Assembly: GCF_016798325.1 (NCBI RefSeq)
Contig: NZ_JAERVO010000001.1
Coordinates: forward strand, 1,178,001 to 1,242,000
Direction: 5' to 3'
Length of the DNA: 64,000 bases
Source: Marinobacter mangrovi
GTDB lineage: Bacteria > Pseudomonadota > Gammaproteobacteria > Pseudomonadales > Oleiphilaceae
In this document: positions 46,910-55,455 of the stretch, piece by piece
Layout: the number at the start of each line of letters is the position of its first letter
How positions within the stretch are numbered: the first letter of the stretch is position 1
The notes under the pieces: generated by a model
What the model was told of the DNA's origin: nothing
Databases searched by the model: none
Seen by the model: only the letters and a program-made list of their open reading frames with translations
Position numbers and translations under genes: made by a program

Positions 46910-49096
46910 TCAGGCCTTCGCCCGGATTTCCCAGCACTGGTGAATCCGGGGATTGCGGGCGAAGTCCTTGTCGATGGTCTGACGGGTCACGTCCCGAACC
47001 TCAAACTCCTCGCTGATCGACGCATCCAGCCGGAAGCGGCGGAAATTATTGGAAAACACCAACACCCCACCCGGTGCCAGTCGCGCCATTGCCTGACGAA
47101 TGAGCTGGGGATGATCCCGCTGCACGTCCAGCACACCTTCCATACGCGCTGAATTCGAAAAGGTCGGCGGGTCCATGAAAATCAGGTCGAAGTCGCGCTC
47201 GCCCTGGCCCGGCTTGCCCTCCAGCCACTGCAGACAGTCCTGGTGCACCAACCGGTGATGCTGGTCGTCCAGATGGTTCAGCCGCAGGTTCTCCCGTGCC
47301 CAGTGCAGGTAGGTTTTCGACATGTCGACGCTGACGGTTTCACGGGCGCCGCCCACGCCGGCATGAACCGTCGCGGCACCGGTATAACAGAACAGGTTCA
47401 GGAAGCGCTTGTCTTTCGCCTTGGACTGGATCCACTGCCGTATGGGGCGGTGATCCAGGAACAGTCCGGTATCGAGATAATCCCGCAGGTTCACCCGCAA
47501 CGCGCAGCCGCCCTCATGGACCGTGAAGTACTGGCCGCTGGCCGACTGCTTTTCGTATTGGGCCTTACCCGCCTGGCGTTGACGCTGCTTGCAGACCAGG
47601 TGATCGGCATCGATACCCAACACTTCCGGAATCACTGCCAAAGCCTCCCCCAAACGCTCGCGCGCGGCCCGGGCGTCCACCGATTTGGGCGGGGCGTATT
47701 CCTGTACATGCACCTGCTCGCCGTAGCAATCGATGGCCAGGGCGTACTCGGGCATGTCCGCATCGTACAGGCGATAGCACTCGATGTTGTTCTTGCGGGC
47801 CCACTGGCCGAGCTGCTTCAGGTTCTTACGCAAGCGGTTGGACAGCATCTCCGCGCGTTCGGGATTGGCAATGCGGGGTACGACCCGGTCCGGTTCCCCG
47901 GGATGCCGCACGCGGGCCTCGTTTTCCGGCGCCACGGTGAACAGCAGCAGTTGAGCCGGTAATTGCCCGTTGAACAGCTTGTACTGGCGATGGCTGCGCA
48001 GGCCCAGGGCGTGGCACAGTTCCGGTGCGCCGGTGAAGACACCCAATTCCCAGCCCTGGGCCTGGCTGCGGACGACCTCACCCAGGGTTTCGTAAAGTGG
48101 GCCGAGCGCCTTACGCTCACTCAGACGTTCGCCATAGGGCGGATTGGTAAGGATCAGGCCGGTGTCGGCTGTGGACGGGTTCTGGAAGTCCGCCAGCGTC
48201 CGCTTTTCCACATGGATCCGGTCTTCCAGGCCTGCTCGCTGAATGTTGTGCCAGGCGGTTGCGATTACCCGGGCATTCTCGTCATACCCGCGGAAACGGC
48301 TGCGATGGGTCCGGCGCCCGATCTGTGCCCGCTCCTGCGCCTCCGTCTGCAGTTTTTCCCAGAGCCGCGCATCATGGCCGGGCCAACGGCTGAAACCGTA
48401 TTCGGTCCGCGCCAGGCCCGGAGCGATGTCACACGCCATCATTGCGCCTTCAATCAGCAGCGTACCGGACCCGCACATGGGGTCGACCAGGTCGCCGCCG
48501 GACTTGGCCAGCTCAGGCCAGCCGGCGCGCAGCAGCAATGCCGCAGCGAGGTTTTCGCGCAACGGAGCAATGCCTTTTTCGGTGCGATAACCACGCTTGT
48601 GGAGGCTGTCGCCACTCAGATCCAGACCGACCTGCGCCTCGCCGCGATGCAACCGGACCGAGACGGTGATGTCCGGATCGCTGGTGTCCACGGCAGGCCG
48701 CACCCCTGAAGGCTTGCGTAGCCGGTCGACAATGGCGTCCTTGACCCGCTGGACCCCGTACTGGGTGTTACGGATGGCCTCGTTCTGACCGATGAACACC
48801 ACCCGGAAACGCCCGGAGATCTGCAGGTGCTCTTCCCAGGGCATGGCATGGATCGCCTCGTAGAGCGCATCGCCGGAACGACCGTCCACGGTGGCCAGAT
48901 GCAGGATGACCCGGTTCGCGAGGCGCGACCAGAGGCAGGCCCGATAGCCGTCTTCCAGGGCTCCCCGCCCCCAGACGCCGGCCGGCGCATGGCGGGTGAC
49001 CGTCATGCCAAAGCCTGCCATCTCATCGGCAAGCAGGTATTCCAAGCCTTTGGGGCAGCTCAGGAAAAAATCGTGTAGGGACACTTCGGGCTCCAA
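46910..49096 (-). CDS. rlmKL: Bifunctional 23S rRNA methyltransferase RlmKL
   Basis: Methylates G2445 (m2G, RlmL half) and G2069 (m7G, RlmK half) of 23S rRNA. It has an N-terminal THUMP domain (about residues 1-165), the RlmL methyltransferase with LVDPMCGSGTLLIEGAMMA and LTNPPYGERLSERKALG, then the RlmK half with LNLFCYTGAATVHAGVGGA and FMDPPTFSNSARMEG. 728 residues, near the E. coli 702. It ends 15 nt after the convergent outer-membrane protein gene. Confidence 0.97.
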   Translation of the reverse strand: MEPEVSLHDFFLSCPKGLEYLLADEMAGFGMTVTRHAPAGVWGRGALEDGYRACLWSRLANRVILHLATVDGRSGDALYEAIHAMPWEEHLQISGRFRVVFIGQNEAIRNTQYGVQRVKDAIVDRLRKPSGVRPAVDTSDPDITVSVRLHRGEAQVGLDLSGDSLHKRGYRTEKGIAPLRENLAAALLLRAGWPELAKSGGDLVDPMCGSGTLLIEGAMMACDIAPGLARTEYGFSRWPGHDARLWEKLQTEAQERAQIGRRTHRSRFRGYDENARVIATAWHNIQRAGLEDRIHVEKRTLADFQNPSTADTGLILTNPPYGERLSERKALGPLYETLGEVVRSQAQGWELGVFTGAPELCHALGLRSHRQYKLFNGQLPAQLLLFTVAPENEARVRHPGEPDRVVPRIANPERAEMLSNRLRKNLKQLGQWARKNNIECYRLYDADMPEYALAIDCYGEQVHVQEYAPPKSVDARAARERLGEALAVIPEVLGIDADHLVCKQRQRQAGKAQYEKQSASGQYFTVHEGGCALRVNLRDYLDTGLFLDHRPIRQWIQSKAKDKRFLNLFCYTGAATVHAGVGGARETVSVDMSKTYLHWARENLRLNHLDDQHHRLVHQDCLQWLEGKPGQGERDFDLIFMDPPTFSNSARMEGVLDVQRDHPQLIRQAMARLAPGGVLVFSNNFRRFRLDASISEEFEVRDVTRQTIDKDFARNPRIHQCWEIRAKA

Positions 49097-49526
49097 TCGT
49101 TATTCGTCGTCATCAACCGTGACAGGGTAGCTGCCTGGGTAGATATTGACCGGGGGCATCCTGTGGTCCGGATATCGGCCACAGAATAGGCAGTCACAAG
49201 ACCGCAGTCTGCTTAGAAGAAAATGCGCTAAACCGCTGATTGTTGCGCAAACCTCTACTAAGCGTACGGATTTTTATGTCACACAAACATAAAGCAACGG
49301 TCATCTAGATGAAATTAATAGTGTACATCCTTAAGGGTTTCGTCTTACCTTGTCTTTGACGCGTCTTTTCAAGTGCTGGCGTTTGTTGACGTCGGCAACA
49401 GGATCCTGGTGCCTGCGGCCCAGGTGGATCCCTCCGGGCGGAGTCTCGCGATATCTGCTTTCAAGGCTGACTGGCATGCTCTGGTGCGCACCCCATGATC
49501 TGTAAACCCATGAGGTGAGGAACAGC
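49097..49526. other. Spacer between rlmKL and rmf, including the rmf leader
   Basis: 430 nt between divergent genes. TTTATGT (49273-49279) and ACATAAA (49287-49293) form a hairpin in an AT-rich part. Downstream there is a GC-rich arm pair around CCTGG...CCAGG (near 49401-49425). It is likely a growth-phase-controlled promoter and long leader of rmf. No other gene seen. Confidence 0.5.
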
Positions 49527-49736
49527 ATGAAAAGACAGAAACGAGATATGAGTGCTCGCGCATTCAAACGGGGTTATCTGGCCGGCATTTCCGGTAAATC
49601 CAAGGATAGCTGCCCTCTTGAACAGGTGGAAACCCGGCAGGAGTGGCTGAATGGTTGGCGAGAGGGACGGATGGACAACTGGGAAGGCCTCACGGGGGTC
49701 TCAGGCATCCATCGATTACCAAACATCACAGCCTGA
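49527..49736 (+). CDS. rmf: Ribosome modulation factor
   Basis: Dimerises 70S into inactive 100S ribosomes in stationary phase. MKRQKRDMSARAFKRGYLAGISGKSKDSCPL...RQEWLNGWREGRMDNW is the family core. The C-terminal extension GLTGVSGIHRL matches the longer pseudomonad-type RMF rather than the 55-residue E. coli form. The ATG at 49527 was chosen after GAGGTGAGG. 69 residues. Confidence 0.96.
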   Translation: MKRQKRDMSARAFKRGYLAGISGKSKDSCPLEQVETRQEWLNGWREGRMDNWEGLTGVSGIHRLPNITA

Positions 49737-49918
49737 AGCAGATAAGCCCACTGTCTTTTAAAATCAGTGACTCGGCTTTCAACGACTAACTCAACCAGGA
49801 TTTTTTTGCACACCAAGCGTTAGCAAACGAAAAACAGACTGGAAAACCGATTAACCCAAAGGGTCCACTCGACCCTTACCAGCAAAAAAAGCAACGCCAC
49901 GGGGTTTATCCCCCGCAC

Positions 49919-49947
49919 GGGCCCGCTCAGCGGGCCCACTTTATTTT
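49919..49947. terminator. Terminator between rmf and pyrD
   Basis: GGGCCCGCT (49919-49927) pairs with AGCGGGCCC (49929-49937), followed by ACTTTATTTTT. It is placed between convergent rmf and pyrD. Confidence 0.8.
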
Positions 49948-49993
49948 TAAGCCACTCGTTCCTTTCGGCCCGCCTCGCCCTGCTCCTGTTCCG

Positions 49994-51016
49994 TTAACGC
50001 TCCAGCGCCGCTATCGCCTTCACCGCCTCCGCAATCAGGGCCGGCCCTTCGTAGATAAAGCCGGTATAGACCTGTACCAGACGCGCACCCGCACGGATCT
50101 TTTCAGCAGCACTTTCGCCATCGGTGATCCCACCCACGCCAATAATCGGCAGGCGGTCGCCCAGTTCGCTGTACAGCCCTTCGATCACGCGGACAGACGG
50201 CCCGCGCACCGGTGCACCACTGAGCCCACCCTGCTCGTCTGCAAAGCGGTGGCCTTTGACCGCATCCCGTTCGACGGTGGTGTTGGTGGCAATGACACCA
50301 TCGATACCCGTCGCCAACAGCGCATCCGCTACGAACCGGATGGCCTGGTCATCCATGTCCGGTGCGATCTTGACGGCAATGGGAACATAACGCCCCTGAC
50401 GTTCGGTCTGAAGGCGCTGCTCTTCCTTGATGGCCACAAGCAGTTGCTTGAGGGAATCACCAAACTGAAGATCCCGCAGACCCGGCGTATTCGGTGACGA
50501 TACGTTGACCGTGATGTAGCTGGCCAGCTCATAGACCGCCGCAATCCCCTTGCGGTAGTCCGACTCGGCCTCGTCAGACGGTGTCACCTTGTTCTTGCCG
50601 ACATTGATGCCAAGCACGCCGTTGAATCGGGCATTGCGCACGTTGGCCAGCAACACATCCAGCCCTTCGTTGTTGAAACCCATCCGGTTGATGAGGGCTT
50701 CGTGTTCCGGCAACCGGAACATGCGAGGCTTGGGATTGCCCGGCTGCGCCAGCGGTGTCACAGTCCCGACTTCGATAAAGCCAAAGCCGAGGCTCGCCAG
50801 CGCGTCGATGTGCTCGGCGTTCTTGTCCAGGCCCGCCGCGAGCCCCACCGGGTTGGGAAACGTCAGGCCCATGACCTCGACGGGAGTGGCCGGCACATTC
50901 GGTGTCAACGGCTTCAACAGACCCAGGCGCTCACCCAGGTCCAGGGCACGTAACGCCACATGATGAGCCTGCTCCGGCGGCAGTTGGAACAGCAGGTTTC
51001 GGATCAGGCCATACAT
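49994..51016 (-). CDS. pyrD: Dihydroorotate dehydrogenase (quinone), class 2
   Basis: Membrane-associated FMN enzyme of pyrimidine synthesis that passes electrons to quinone. It has an N-terminal amphipathic helix ([25 protein letters not shown]), [17 protein letters not shown], catalytic Ser region [15 protein letters not shown], and FMN sites [20 protein letters not shown] and IGVGGI. The start was set at ATG 51016, six codons inside the longest frame. 340 residues. It is convergent with rmf. Confidence 0.96.
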   Translation of the reverse strand: MYGLIRNLLFQLPPEQAHHVALRALDLGERLGLLKPLTPNVPATPVEVMGLTFPNPVGLAAGLDKNAEHIDALASLGFGFIEVGTVTPLAQPGNPKPRMFRLPEHEALINRMGFNNEGLDVLLANVRNARFNGVLGINVGKNKVTPSDEAESDYRKGIAAVYELASYITVNVSSPNTPGLRDLQFGDSLKQLLVAIKEEQRLQTERQGRYVPIAVKIAPDMDDQAIRFVADALLATGIDGVIATNTTVERDAVKGHRFADEQGGLSGAPVRGPSVRVIEGLYSELGDRLPIIGVGGITDGESAAEKIRAGARLVQVYTGFIYEGPALIAEAVKAIAALER

Positions 51017-51452
51017 TGTCGTCACTCCATCCATACAATGGTGCGGGAGTATACCGGATACGGCCGAAATTCAGCCACTTCCGACACCCGTATTCGCGCA
51101 CTGATTGCGTCCGGGATGCCCCGTACGGGTTTTCCACAGAGTGTCTGGCCATGCATACATGACCGCTAAATGACTGTATGGTTAAGCTCTTGTGACCTTT
51201 TCCACGGAATCTGTGGATAACTCTGTTGAAAATCCGCGCGCAGATTTTCGGAAGCCTTGGGAGATGGGCCCATCTACAGATTGATCATTTTTTGACCAAC
51301 TATTTTATTCATATTTTTCAATAGCTTAAAGATGCATCAAGCCGGTGCACGGGCCTCTGAAACAATTTCAGAAATTGTTCACCGATTCGCCGGTTTGTGC
51401 ATAAGACAATCAGGCTGACAGCAAAAATCGGCCCAAAGGAACGTGTTGGGGA
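51017..51452. other. pyrD-CDF spacer with DnaA-box-like sites and palindromes
   Basis: 436 nt between divergent genes. It holds TTTTCCACA (51130-51138), TTTTCCACG (51198-51206) and the perfect DnaA box TGTGGATAA (51212-51220). A 14-bp palindrome AGATGGGCCCATCT lies at 51262-51275, then an AT-rich stretch at about 51285-51330, and a 19-bp inverted repeat at 51361-51379. No gene seen. Confidence 0.6.
51361..51379. promoter_or_regulatory. 19-bp operator-like inverted repeat before the CDF transporter
   Basis: AACAATTTC-A-GAAATTGTT is a perfect 9-bp inverted repeat about a single base. It overlaps a possible -35 (TTGTTC, 51376-51381), with a TGCATA-type -10 17 nt later. It would suit a dimeric repressor, perhaps one that senses a metal. 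Confidence 0.5.
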
Positions 51453-52601
51453 ATGACAGACATCAAGTTGAAGCAGGAGCAGCAGGCGGCCACGCGGGTC
51501 ACCGTGATAGGAATGATTCTTGACGCCATTCTGGGCGCCGCCAAATGCGTCATCGGCGTACTGTTCCACTCCCAGGCTCTGGTGATCGATGGCATCCATT
51601 CCTTCTCCGACGTGGCGTCCGATCTTCTTGTTCTCGGGTTGATGCGGACGGCCCGGCAAGCGCCCGACTCGGACCACCCGTATGGCCATCAGCGCTTCGA
51701 AACCCTTGGCACCATGATTCTGGGCACGTTTCTGGTCGGCCTGGCCGGCGCCCTGGCCTGGGACAGTCTGCAGCGGATGCTGTGGGAGCCGGCCGACATC
51801 GCCCTGCCCGGCTGGCCCGTGCTGGTGGCAGCAGCCCTGTCGATCGTCGGCAAAGAGTGGATCTACCGGTATACCCGACGCGTGGGCGAAGCGATTCGCT
51901 CGGACCTGATCATCGCCAACGCCTGGCACAGCCGGACCGATGCGTTTTCATCCATTGTGGTCCTGGTAGGCGCTGCCGGTGCCATGACCGGAGTGGCCTG
52001 GCTGGATGCCCTGGCAGCGATCGGCGTTTCAGTCATCATCGGTCACGTCGGCTGGCATCTCACCTGGAACAGCGTGAAGGAACTGGTCGACACCGCACTG
52101 GACAACAGTCAGACCCGGGAAATTCATAACATTGCCCGGGCCACCGAAGGCGTGCGTAACGTGCATGACTTACGCAGCCGGCGCATGGGCGGCGATGTCC
52201 TGGTCGACCTGCACCTGCTGGTCAGCCCGGTCATCAGTGTGTCGGAGGGGCATGAAATCGGCGTCAAGGTGACCCAACGGATCCGCGATGCCCACCCGGA
52301 CATCACGGACGTCGTCTTCCACATTGATGCGGAGAACGATGCGGGCGCTGAGCCCACGGAATCCGGCTTGCCCACGCGCAGCGAGGTCATCCGTGCCCTG
52401 GAAGGGGTCTGGCAGGACAAGCTCGAGCCGGAGACCCTGCGCAGCCTGCGGCTGCACTACCTCGGCGATCACGTGTCGGTGGAGGTCTACGTCCACAATC
52501 CCGACAGCCTGACCGCCCCGGTATCCATCGAACAACTCCGCGAGGCGGCGTCCCGTCTGGACTGGCTGGGCAACATCCGGATCTGGCAGCCGATGCGTTA
52601 A
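51453..52601 (+). CDS. Cation diffusion facilitator family transporter
   Basis: Divalent metal/proton antiporter for efflux (Zn, Fe, Mn, Co or Cd; specificity unknown). Six hydrophobic segments are visible, with the transport-site pairs His49/Asp53 in TM2 (DGIHSFSDVASD) and His159/Asp163 in TM5 (NAWHSRTDAFSS), plus HPYGHQRFETLG. The HxxxD/HxxxD pairing differs from the DxxxD/HxxxD of YiiP. At 382 residues it has an extra C-terminal domain of about 80 residues beyond the usual cytoplasmic ferredoxin-like domain. Confidence 0.92.
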   Translation: MTDIKLKQEQQAATRVTVIGMILDAILGAAKCVIGVLFHSQALVIDGIHSFSDVASDLLVLGLMRTARQAPDSDHPYGHQRFETLGTMILGTFLVGLAGALAWDSLQRMLWEPADIALPGWPVLVAAALSIVGKEWIYRYTRRVGEAIRSDLIIANAWHSRTDAFSSIVVLVGAAGAMTGVAWLDALAAIGVSVIIGHVGWHLTWNSVKELVDTALDNSQTREIHNIARATEGVRNVHDLRSRRMGGDVLVDLHLLVSPVISVSEGHEIGVKVTQRIRDAHPDITDVVFHIDAENDAGAEPTESGLPTRSEVIRALEGVWQDKLEPETLRSLRLHYLGDHVSVEVYVHNPDSLTAPVSIEQLREAASRLDWLGNIRIWQPMR

Positions 52602-52619
52602 ACGGAAACGCCGAGGTTG

Positions 52620-54128
52620 TCAGGCCCGGCGCCGCTCTTCCATGCGCGACAGGAATTCCTGCATCACCAGGGTATAGAGTTCGCCACCGAGGAAGCGGTC
52701 CTCGACGCCGGCATCGATGTTGGGGTTATCGTTCACCTCGATGACCGCCACCCGATTGCCGGACTGCTTGATGTCCACCCCGTAAAGACCATTACCGATT
52801 AGCCGGGTCGCATTCAGCGCAGCCTGGATGACGTTCTTAGGCACTTCATAGGTCGGCAGCGTATCGAAGTCACCGCTGTCGAACTGCTGGTTGTCGCCGT
52901 GGCTGTAGATCTGCCAGTGCCCCTTCACCATGTAGTATTTGCAGGCAAAGATGGCACGACCGCCCAGCACGCCGATTCGCCAGTCGTAATCCGTGTACAG
53001 GTATTCCTGGGCCAACACCAGGGCCGATTGCCGGAACAGCGCCTTGAGCGCCTCCTTCAGCTGCGCCTCGTTCTCGGCACGCATCACACCGCGGGAAAAG
53101 GCCCCGTCCGGGATCTTGACCACCATGGGGAAGCCCAGGTGCTCGATCGCCTGCTCGACGCTGTCCTTCTGGTCCTTGGACAGGATCAACGTGCGCGGCG
53201 TGGGAATCTTGTTGTTCTTCAACAGATCCGCCAGGAACACCTTGTTGGTGCAGCGCAGGATCGACACCGGATCATCAATGACAACCATGCCTTCGGCTTC
53301 GGCCTTGCGGGCAAAGCGGTAGGTGTGATGGTCGATCGACGTGGTCTCCCGGATAAACAGGCCGTCGTATTCCGGCAGCCGCATGTAATCCTTGCGGGTG
53401 ATGGGCTCCACATGAATGCCCAGCTTCTTGCCCGCCTTGATGAAATACTGCAACGCCTTGGCATCGCTCGGCGGCAGCTTTTCCTCCGGATCCACGAGCA
53501 TCGCCAGATCGTAGCGATACTGGCGGCGCGACCGGGGCTTGCGCCACAACGCGCTGCTGAAGCGATCCAGGGCGCCGGCAAAGACATCCTGTTCGGACTC
53601 GGTCAGATCGGCCGGCGACGCCGGCTTCATGGACTCGATCTGCCAGGTCTTGCGATAGCGGAACACCACCTCCAGGATCGGGCACGGAAAACGCTCGAAC
53701 AGCGCCCGCGCGACCGGCTTGAGGGCCTCATGCTCGGCTTTGCCAAAGAAGGTCCGCACCTTGACCTGACGCACCGCTTCCCGTGCGTTCTCGGATGCGG
53801 GGACTGACTCGGCGGTGGCGGCATCATCCAGCCAGTGGATCACGCCAGGATCCAGTTCCTGCAGTTCCAGTGAGAACAGATCCTTGCGTCGGAGGTCGTT
53901 CAGCGTCATCACTGACGGCACCACGTTATGCCCGCGGGCCTCTGCCAGCAGCGAGCAGTAGTAACCCCGGCTGAGGTAACGGGCACTCTGGCACAGGTTG
54001 ATCACCCGCACCCGCTGGTTGGTGTTCCCGGAGAACTGGACATACTGGTCGAACGTCATCACATCGGAACTGGGATAGTACGGCGCCCAGTCACGGTCAC
54101 GATCCACCACAATCATCAAACGAGTCAT
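52620..54128 (-). CDS. RimK-like ATP-grasp ligase with N-terminal RLAN-type domain
   Basis: 502-residue protein. An N-terminal domain of about 200 residues (TRLMIVVDRDRDWAPYYPSSDVMTFDQYV, NLCQSARYLSRGYYCSLLAEARGHNVVPSVMTLNDLRRKDLFSLEL) resembles the RimK-like ATP-grasp N-terminal (RLAN) domain. The C-terminal ATP-grasp domain (about 285-495) has Lys338 (MVVKIPDGAFSRGV), Glu375 (LAQEYLYTDYDWRIG), and the magnesium ligands around Glu464/Asn466/Asn468 (VIEVNDNPNIDAGVED). It probably makes a carboxylate-amine bond, adding an amino acid to a peptide or small molecule. The ATG at 54128 follows GGAAGG. It is divergent from a GNAT-C39 protein. Confidence 0.88.
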   Translation of the reverse strand: MTRLMIVVDRDRDWAPYYPSSDVMTFDQYVQFSGNTNQRVRVINLCQSARYLSRGYYCSLLAEARGHNVVPSVMTLNDLRRKDLFSLELQELDPGVIHWLDDAATAESVPASENAREAVRQVKVRTFFGKAEHEALKPVARALFERFPCPILEVVFRYRKTWQIESMKPASPADLTESEQDVFAGALDRFSSALWRKPRSRRQYRYDLAMLVDPEEKLPPSDAKALQYFIKAGKKLGIHVEPITRKDYMRLPEYDGLFIRETTSIDHHTYRFARKAEAEGMVVIDDPVSILRCTNKVFLADLLKNNKIPTPRTLILSKDQKDSVEQAIEHLGFPMVVKIPDGAFSRGVMRAENEAQLKEALKALFRQSALVLAQEYLYTDYDWRIGVLGGRAIFACKYYMVKGHWQIYSHGDNQQFDSGDFDTLPTYEVPKNVIQAALNATRLIGNGLYGVDIKQSGNRVAVIEVNDNPNIDAGVEDRFLGGELYTLVMQEFLSRMEERRRA

Positions 54129-54314
54129 ACCGGCTTCCTTCCTGAAACGGCCTCGAAAACGCGACAATACGCTGGCTGATGAACCTGCACAATCATCGGC
54201 TTATAGCGGATTTCACGCACCTTTCGCAGTCTGCCAACACCACCCATAATAGTTCACGCCGGCACTTCGTAAATGACGCCCCCGGCCTTATCTAACGCTG
54301 TTACAGGACTGGCC

Positions 54315-55442
54315 ATGCACGTATTGATTCGCCGCGCCCTCCCGGACGACCTGGATGCCCTGGTTGACCTGGAAAATCGCTGTTTTTCGGAGGACCGGCT
54401 CTCCCGCCGCAGCTTCCGCCGTTTCCTGGAAATGCCCCGGGACCGGGTCCTGGTCGCCGACGCTGACGGTCGACTGGTGGGCTACAGCCTGGTGCTGATG
54501 CACAAGGCCACGCGACTGGCGCGCATCTATTCCATTGCCGTTGCGGATGAGGCGCGGGGCCAGGGACTGGGCGAACAACTGGTCCGGGAAAGCGAAGCCG
54601 TTGCCGTCGAGGCCGACCGGATCATCATGCGGCTGGAAGTGCGCGAGGACAATCACGGCGCGATCCGCCTGTACCGACGTCTGGGTTACCGGCAATTCGG
54701 CACCTACCGGGATTACTATGAGGATCACGGCAATGCGTTGCGCTTCGAGCGCCGTATCCTGTTTTTCGAGCCGTCGGACGCGGTGCGACCGGTGCCCTAT
54801 TACCCGCAGACCACAGACTTCACCTGCGGGCCGGCCGCGCTGATGATGGCCATGGCCGCCAAGTGCCCGGACCGGCGCCTCACCACCCTCGAGGAACTGC
54901 GGATCTGGCGCGAGGCCACCACCATTTTCATGCTGGCCGGCCACGGCGGCTGCGGCCCTCACGGACTGGCACTGGCAGCGTGGCATCGCGGATTTGCCGT
55001 GACCGCCTATGTGAGCAAGGAGGGGGCACTGTTCAAGGATACGGTACGCAGTGAGGAGAAGAAGCGGGTGCTGGAGCTGGTCCATGAGGGCTTTATCCAC
55101 GACATGGCGCTGACCGATATCGAACTGCATAACGAGCCGATCACCGTCGATGTCATCGAAGACGCCCTGGCCCGCGGCGACATTCCGGTCATCCTGGTCA
55201 GCACCTGGCAGCTCAATCGCAGCCGGGTCCCTCACTGGGTGACCGTCTGTGCGATGGACAACCAGTTCGTCTACCTGCACGACCCGGAAGTGGATGTGGC
55301 CGAAGGCGAGACCATCGCCGACAAGCAATACCTGCCGGTGGACCGGGCCGTGTTCGAGAAGATGGCCAGCTACGGTCACCGGCAGCGTTTGCAGGCTGTC
55401 GTGATTATCGGGCCAAAACGGTCGCCCGACGTTTCAGATTAA
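54315..55442 (+). CDS. GNAT N-acetyltransferase fused to a C39-like peptidase
   Basis: 375-residue fusion. The GNAT domain (about 1-150) has the acetyl-CoA loop ADEARGQGLGEQLV and LEVREDNHGAIRLYRRLGY. A C39/papain-like domain (about 160-370) follows, with predicted triad Cys171 (PQTTDFTCGPAAL), His307 (RVPHWVTV) and Asp323 (VYLHDPEVD). There is no signal peptide, so it is cytoplasmic, unlike bacteriocin exporter peptidases. The start is ATG 54315; the frame is open 14 codons upstream. Its partner across 186 nt is the RimK-like ligase. A peptide-modifying role is inferred. Confidence 0.88.
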   Translation: MHVLIRRALPDDLDALVDLENRCFSEDRLSRRSFRRFLEMPRDRVLVADADGRLVGYSLVLMHKATRLARIYSIAVADEARGQGLGEQLVRESEAVAVEADRIIMRLEVREDNHGAIRLYRRLGYRQFGTYRDYYEDHGNALRFERRILFFEPSDAVRPVPYYPQTTDFTCGPAALMMAMAAKCPDRRLTTLEELRIWREATTIFMLAGHGGCGPHGLALAAWHRGFAVTAYVSKEGALFKDTVRSEEKKRVLELVHEGFIHDMALTDIELHNEPITVDVIEDALARGDIPVILVSTWQLNRSRVPHWVTVCAMDNQFVYLHDPEVDVAEGETIADKQYLPVDRAVFEKMASYGHRQRLQAVVIIGPKRSPDVSD

Positions 55443-55455
55443 GTCCCGGACCGTC

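Noticed and set aside
49331-49567. 78-codon minus-strand frame upstream of rmf
   Set aside because: It overlaps the rmf start on the other strand, has no family resemblance and lies in the probable rmf leader.
51130-51330. Chromosomal origin of replication
   Set aside because: Only one perfect DnaA box and two near-matches, and the neighbours are pyrD and a transporter rather than dnaA, dnaN or mnmG.
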